Origin: Erwinia sp. HDF1-3R
Lineage (GTDB): Bacteria; Pseudomonadota; Gammaproteobacteria; Enterobacterales; Enterobacteriaceae
Direction of reading: 5' to 3'
NCBI RefSeq assembly: GCF_039621855.1
Contig: NZ_CP155071.1
Coordinates: forward strand, 1,054,001 to 1,118,000
Length of the DNA: 64,000 nucleotides
The translations under genes were made by a program, and so were the position numbers. Under the pieces are notes generated by a model that ran no database searches, had not been told where the DNA came from, and worked only from the letters and a program-made list of their open reading frames with translations. Of this stretch, positions 59,766-64,000 are shown piece after piece; within the stretch, counting starts at the first letter, position 1; each line of letters begins with the position of its first letter.

Positions 59766-60833
59766 ATGAAATATGCACAGTTGGGAACCACGGGCGTTTT
59801 TGTTTCACGCCTTTGTCTGGGCACCATGACGTTTGGCGGTGCCGAAAATGCCGTAACCACCGCAATGGGTCGTCTTACACAAAAGGAGACGGAGGTCATT
59901 GTTGGCAGCGCTCTTGATGCGGGCATAAACCTTATTGATACCGCCGATGTCTACGGGGGAGGGGCGTCAGAGGAACAACTGGGACAGGCGCTGAAGCTTC
60001 GCCGCCACGACGTGGTGCTGGCCACCAAAATGCATGCCCGCATCGGACCGGGCCCGAATCAGGTCGGGCAGTCGCGTATCCACCTGATGAATGCGCTGGA
60101 AAACAGCCTTCGACGACTCAAAACCGATCATATCGATCTCTACCAGCTGCACAATTTCGACCCTTATACGCCACTGGAAGAGGTACTCCGCACCCTCGAC
60201 GATGCCGTCAGTCAGGGCAAGGTGCGCTACATTGGCTGCTCTAATTTTGCTGCCTGGCAGTTGATGAAAGCCGCGGGGATCGCTGAGCGTAGGGGCTATG
60301 CACGCTTTGCCTCTGTCCAGTCATGGTACTCGCTGGCGGGCCGTGATATTGAGCGTGAGCTGATCCCTGCCGTGGCCGATTCAAACGTAGGTCTGCTGTG
60401 CTGGAGTCCGCTGGCGGGTGGCCTGCTTTCCGGGAAATTCGACCGCAGCGGCACGTCGGATCCGGGTGCCAGACGCGCGCAGATCCAGTTTCCACCGGTG
60501 GATGAAGACAAGGCACTGGTCATTATCGACCAGCTGAAAATTATCGCTGAGCGGCATCAGGTCAGCGTTGCACAGATTGCGTTGGCATGGTTACTGGCGC
60601 AGCCCGCCGTCACCAGCGTGATAACCGGCGTCAAACGTCCGGATCAGCTAGCCGATAACCTCTGTGCACTGGATGTGACGCTCAGCGAAGACGATCTGGC
60701 CTTACTGGATAAGGCCAGCCAGCCCGCAGCCAGCTATCCGGGGTGGATCCAAAGCTACAACGGCAAAGGACGGGTACCCACGGGGTATCCGTACGAAGGC
60801 GCGTCATGGCAACTGGGTGAACCACCGTGCTGA
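59766..60833 (+). CDS. Aldo/keto reductase
   Basis: NADPH-dependent carbonyl reductase, (beta/alpha)8 barrel, 355 residues. Catalytic residues: Asp and Tyr in IDTADVYGGG, Lys in LATKMHA, His in LYQLHNFD. NADPH-binding C-terminal segment: VITGVKRPDQLADN. ATG 59766 gives the family start MKYAQLGTTGVFVSRLCLG; a GTG-rich frame continues upstream but has no support. Divergent from the AraC regulator. Confidence 0.93.
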   Translation: MKYAQLGTTGVFVSRLCLGTMTFGGAENAVTTAMGRLTQKETEVIVGSALDAGINLIDTADVYGGGASEEQLGQALKLRRHDVVLATKMHARIGPGPNQVGQSRIHLMNALENSLRRLKTDHIDLYQLHNFDPYTPLEEVLRTLDDAVSQGKVRYIGCSNFAAWQLMKAAGIAERRGYARFASVQSWYSLAGRDIERELIPAVADSNVGLLCWSPLAGGLLSGKFDRSGTSDPGARRAQIQFPPVDEDKALVIIDQLKIIAERHQVSVAQIALAWLLAQPAVTSVITGVKRPDQLADNLCALDVTLSEDDLALLDKASQPAASYPGWIQSYNGKGRVPTGYPYEGASWQLGEPPC

Positions 60834-60869
60834 CAGGCTGCTTTATCAGCCCGCTGAGCGTAAGCGGGT

Positions 60870-61727
60870 CTACAGGCTGATATATTTCCTGAACAGGGCG
60901 CGGGTACCATAAATAGGACCGGTTCCTACGATGGCATAGACCATTTTAATCAGGAACTGCGAGATGATAATCGACTTAATGACGTCGGCGCTCAGGGTAT
61001 TATAGAAGGCCAGCGTGCAAAATATAATGCTATCAAGCGCGGCGGCAACCGTTGAGCTGGCGATGACGCGAACAAACAGATAGCGCGAATGCATCAGGGC
61101 TTTTATTTTGCATAATAGCCAGGAGTTGACGTTTTCAGAGACGATATAGGCCACGGAAGAGGCAATCAGTACGGCAGCGATACTGTCAACGATTTCACTC
61201 CATGCCGCGCCCAGCCGCCACTCCTGCAGGCCCGGCAGCGCGGCAGTGACCATCAGGCCCAGCACAAATAATATATTGGCGATAAAGGAAAATATAATCG
61301 CTCTCCGCGCCAGCCGCAGGCCGTAAAATTCATTGAGGATATCTACCAGAATAAAAGTGAGCGGGTAAAGGAAAACGGCAGGTGGCACAATCATATGCAG
61401 CCAGGGAATATTGACGGGTTTTACGCCGGTGACCGTGCAGAAAATATAAATTACGCTAAGCGAGAGGGCGATAATCATATATGCAAACCATGAACGTTCA
61501 CGCCGGTCCTTCATATCGTAGGCGGTGACGGTGTTTTCTCCGCCATACATCCGTCGATAAACTTCCCTGAGTTCATTGCGGTTGAGATCCTCTGAAATCT
61601 CGCTGGTTTCCAGCTCGCCCAGCGGAACGCTCACTCTTTTTCCGGTGGAAAGTATCATAATATTTGCCCGAACCGCTTCTAAAGAGCGGCTGAACCCCAG
61701 CAGTTTATATATTTGGTTATCTGACAA
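60870..61727 (-). CDS. VUT/YhhQ-family (queuosine-precursor type) transporter with N-terminal extension
   Basis: 285 residues. About 75 hydrophilic residues (RSLEAVRANIMILSTGKRVSVPLGELETSEISED) precede a membrane part of about six helices with PPAVFLYPLTFILVDILNEFYGLRLAR and SENVNSWLLCKIK, the YhhQ/VUT signature (7-cyano-7-deazaguanine uptake in E. coli). The N-terminal region is absent from YhhQ and may be a separate binding module. 13 bp downstream of an S24-like regulator gene in the same operon. Confidence 0.85.
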   Translation of the reverse strand: MSDNQIYKLLGFSRSLEAVRANIMILSTGKRVSVPLGELETSEISEDLNRNELREVYRRMYGGENTVTAYDMKDRRERSWFAYMIIALSLSVIYIFCTVTGVKPVNIPWLHMIVPPAVFLYPLTFILVDILNEFYGLRLARRAIIFSFIANILFVLGLMVTAALPGLQEWRLGAAWSEIVDSIAAVLIASSVAYIVSENVNSWLLCKIKALMHSRYLFVRVIASSTVAAALDSIIFCTLAFYNTLSADVIKSIIISQFLIKMVYAIVGTGPIYGTRALFRKYISL

Positions 61728-61740
61728 AATAGCTTCCTTT

Positions 61741-62352
61741 TTACGCGATGCGCTCTTCGATCACGGTGCCAATTAATCGACTTTCTTCTCGGGGAATACA
61801 GCTGACGGAATCCGATAACGCACTGAGGTGAAATCCCTTTCCGGCAGAGTAGACCAGCGAGGGCTGATGATTATCAGGCAGGGAATACCGTTTGATGATC
61901 AGCGTGTCACCGGGAAAGAAGGTGTTACCGATCGACGTTTCCACCCTCATCCCAATCAGATTGGGACCCTCTGAAAAAGCCCAGGTGACGGGATAGCGCA
62001 TGATCAGCTGACCCACCCGGGTCTCCATGCACGCTAGCAGGTCTGACTGCGGAATAAGGGGAATTGCGGCGGGATTCTTATTACCGTCGATGGACAGCAG
62101 ATTATCAATTCTGTCCAGCTCCTCTATGGAGCAGTGCTCAATAACATCGCAGGCGACGCCAAAAAAATCCGCAATACGGGTCACGGTCGAGGGCTGCACC
62201 CGATTGATTTTGCCGTCGAGAATTCGATAAAGCGTGGTGCGCGTTACGCCAGCGCGTAGCGCCAGTGAGGATTTATTCTCACCACGCTTTCTCATCATAT
62301 ATTCGATATTACTGATAATATTAGATTTTCTTTTTAGTGCTGAAGTTTTCAT
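61741..62352 (-). CDS. XRE-type repressor with S24/LexA-like C-terminal domain
   Basis: 203 residues. HTH: ENKSSLALRAGVTRTTLYRILDGKINRVQPSTVTRIADFFGV (about 25-67). C-terminal LexA/CI-like domain: SEGPNLIGMRVETSIGNTFFPGDTLIIKRY, where the usual GDSM nucleophile motif is not conserved, so self-cleavage is doubtful. ATG 62352 chosen. It is the first gene of an operon with the VUT transporter, so it may respond to the transported base rather than DNA damage. Confidence 0.85.
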   Translation of the reverse strand: MKTSALKRKSNIISNIEYMMRKRGENKSSLALRAGVTRTTLYRILDGKINRVQPSTVTRIADFFGVACDVIEHCSIEELDRIDNLLSIDGNKNPAAIPLIPQSDLLACMETRVGQLIMRYPVTWAFSEGPNLIGMRVETSIGNTFFPGDTLIIKRYSLPDNHQPSLVYSAGKGFHLSALSDSVSCIPREESRLIGTVIEERIA

Positions 62353-62380
62353 CAGTTGCGGAAATGCTGTTTTGTAAACG

Positions 62381-62399
62381 CTGTAGCACGACACTACAG
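62381..62399. promoter_or_regulatory. Inverted repeat, candidate operator of the S24-like regulator
   Basis: CTGTAG - CACGACA - CTACAG, perfect 6-bp arms, 29 bp before the start codon of the repressor gene. Position fits autoregulation. The rest of the 327-bp gap up to 62679 is AT-rich, without a gene. Confidence 0.35.
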
Positions 62400-62679
62400 G
62401 ATGCAAAAAGGGTTTTCCACGTTAAAATTTAAGGGGATACGTGCATCTCATTTTTGATGTGTAAATAAAATCATCTAAATACAATAACTTAGTATGTTTG
62501 TGGTCATTTTACCATGCTTTTTGAACACTTTATTGTTGACCAGGTAACATGACTGATGCTTAACTGAATCATAAGGTGCCACAAAACAGAACCAGTAATT
62601 ACCCTAACTAAAATAACGACATATGATCGTTACAAGCAAAACTTTTTAGCCACACCAGGGAAATTTTTTTAAAGCCGCA

Positions 62680-63300
62680 CTATTTAGCCCGACAGGCGGC
62701 GAGTGAGAATTCATTTGCGGTAGCGAAGCCGCGCAGGCCGCCGACCAGCACCGACATAAGCTGGGTACCGACCTGCTTCTCCGTCAGGCCAACGGTATCA
62801 AGCAAATCAAAAATCTCACGCGGATCAAAGAGGATATTCCACAGAAAAACCGCTTTATCGCCAATATCGGGAAGGTCCATTTCCCCCATGGCTTCCCTGA
62901 GTGCAGGGCGCACGGCATCGGCCTGCACCAGCAGATATTCAGCCCCTTCCCACAGCCGCTCGAGATAGCCCCGACGGTTACGCATCGGCACCATTGCGGC
63001 ACCGCGTTCCCGTACCAGTTTTATCCAGTAGCGGCTGACGTTTTCCAGCTTCTCCAGCCCTGCACAGGTTTGTCTGCGGCTGAATTCCAGCAGCAGCAAA
63101 CCCACATCATGACGGTAGGTGTTTAGCACTTCTTCAACAGAGGTAAACTGACGATAGGCGGTTGCGACGGAAACGCCCGCCTCGGCGGCAATTTCCGTCA
63201 TGCTTATCGGATTTTCAGAGCGTTCAAAGAGCCTGGCCGCCGCCTGAATCAGGTTTTTACGATTTCGTTCTGTATCGCTGCGCATCATTTTTCCCGTCAT
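62680..63300 (-). CDS. TetR-family transcriptional regulator
   Basis: 206 residues: N-terminal HTH (ARLFERSENPISMTEIAAEAGVSVATAYRQFTSVEEVL, about 22-58) and a helical ligand domain with family-typical VLVGGLRGFA near the C-terminus. ATG 63300 has AAGGATC six bases before it. It lies 23 bp downstream of the aminotransferase on the same strand, so it is probably co-transcribed; effector unknown. Confidence 0.9.
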   Translation of the reverse strand: MTGKMMRSDTERNRKNLIQAAARLFERSENPISMTEIAAEAGVSVATAYRQFTSVEEVLNTYRHDVGLLLLEFSRRQTCAGLEKLENVSRYWIKLVRERGAAMVPMRNRRGYLERLWEGAEYLLVQADAVRPALREAMGEMDLPDIGDKAVFLWNILFDPREIFDLLDTVGLTEKQVGTQLMSVLVGGLRGFATANEFSLAACRAK

Positions 63301-63323
63301 TATCGATCCTTGTTAATCATCCC

Positions 63324-64000
63324 TTACTTAAGGCCAGCCAGCCCCCGTTTCAAACGGCGGACACCTTCGCTGATCGCCTCACTGCTGGCGGCATAGGAGA
63401 GCCGCAAATAGCCTTCGCCTGCGGCGCCAAATTCACTGCCTGGCCTGACGGCAATGCCCTGTTCACGCAGTAATGCCACCATATCAATAGCGGGTATCGG
63501 CAGCGAGTAAGAAGGAAAACAGTAAAATGCGCCTTCCGGCTCGTTTAGCGCCAGTTCCGGGATGGCCCTCAAGCCGGTCATCATCAGCTGGCGGCGTTCG
63601 CGGTATATATCATACATACGTTTGACGTCATCTTTACACTCCCGGATAGCAACCAGCGCGGCGCGCTGAACGGCACTGTTTACCGAGCCGTTTACGGTAT
63701 TATGCACGCGTGCGGCGGCTTTGATCATCGCGGTGGGCCCCGCGAGGTAGCCGACTCGCCAACCGGTCATGGCATAACTTTTTGAAAACGTCTGGCAATA
63801 GATCGTTCGGCCTCTAAATTCCGGCACCTGGAGCACCGAGGTAAAAGGGCGGTCGGTAAAGACGAGATCGCTGTAGGCTTCATCGGCAATCACCCGCGTA
63901 TCGTGAAAGGCCGCCCATTTAGCCAGCGCCTCAATTTCATCGCGACGGTGTACGATCCCAGTCGGATTGCCTGGGTTACAGAAGATAAACAGCTTTGCCC
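63324..64000 (-). CDS. PLP-dependent class I/II aminotransferase, 5'-truncated by the window edge
   Basis: The 225 visible residues from the C-terminal half: CNPGNPTG, DEAYSDLVF (PLP Asp/Tyr), SKSYAMTGWRVGY (catalytic Lys in FSKSY) and YLRLSYAASSEAISEGVRRL with the Arg that binds the substrate carboxylate. Closest in pattern to the aspartate/aromatic aminotransferase-like group. The start lies beyond 64000. Substrate unknown. Confidence 0.92.
   Translation of the reverse strand, partial: AKLFIFCNPGNPTGIVHRRDEIEALAKWAAFHDTRVIADEAYSDLVFTDRPFTSVLQVPEFRGRTIYCQTFSKSYAMTGWRVGYLAGPTAMIKAAARVHNTVNGSVNSAVQRAALVAIRECKDDVKRMYDIYRERRQLMMTGLRAIPELALNEPEGAFYCFPSYSLPIPAIDMVALLREQGIAVRPGSEFGAAGEGYLRLSYAASSEAISEGVRRLKRGLAGLK

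Overview
The window is a 64-kb piece of an enterobacterial chromosome of about 55% GC. The conserved first half has the order seen in Escherichia coli: mtnN, dgt, degP, cdaR, yaeH, dapD, glnD, map, rpsB, tsf, pyrH, frr, dxr, uppS, cdsA, rseP, bamA, skp, lpxD, fabZ, lpxA, lpxB, rnhB, dnaE, accA. The proteins are close to the E. coli ones but clearly diverged. A complete pqqABCDEF operon, a bicupin oxalate decarboxylase and a different accessory content after accA point to the Erwiniaceae (Pantoea/Erwinia-like). That placement is inference, not proof.

Layout. 1-10.9 kb: nucleotide salvage, periplasmic quality control (DegP behind a sigma-E-like promoter), the glycerate/glucarate regulator CdaR, lysine/peptidoglycan synthesis (DapD), nitrogen signalling (GlnD) and methionine aminopeptidase. 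An 18-bp minisatellite of about 14 units lies between degP and cdaR. 10.9-31.1 kb: one long plus-strand block for translation factors, isoprenoid and undecaprenyl synthesis, CDP-diacylglycerol, envelope assembly (RseP, BamA, Skp), lipid A (LpxD, FabZ, LpxA, LpxB), replication (RnhB, DnaE) and fatty-acid initiation (AccA).

31.1-64 kb is accessory. At 32256-33788 I find what looks like an intact, transposase-less Tn3-family mobile insertion cassette. It has 38-bp terminal inverted repeats of the gamma-delta type and a perfect 5-bp target duplication (TTCTC). Its cargo is a lysozyme-fold protein plus a secreted small protein, resembling a toxin-immunity pair, and an internally deleted IS6-family fold-back element. 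Next come a Tat-signal bicupin oxalate decarboxylase, a class A acid phosphatase, ferritin FtnA behind a strong Fur box, and a SorC-regulated carbohydrate cluster: LacD-type aldolase, P-loop kinase, ascorbate-type PTS IIA, IIB and IIC, and a small helical protein.

At 43.5-44.1 kb a restriction-modification-type controller protein faces a Ner/Nlp-like regulator. The spacer holds a tandem C-box operator and a second single C-box palindrome, arranged like the control region of the Esp1396I R-M system, but no restriction or methylase gene is present. The rest holds pqqABCDEF on the minus strand (PqqF carries two expanded tandem repeats), an M19 dipeptidase, a GGDEF-EAL protein, a PBP2 paralogue away from any rodA, an old-yellow-enzyme reductase, a tartrate/D-malate dehydrogenase, an AraC regulator divergent from an aldo/keto reductase, a queuosine-precursor-type transporter with an S24-like repressor, a TetR regulator and a truncated aminotransferase.
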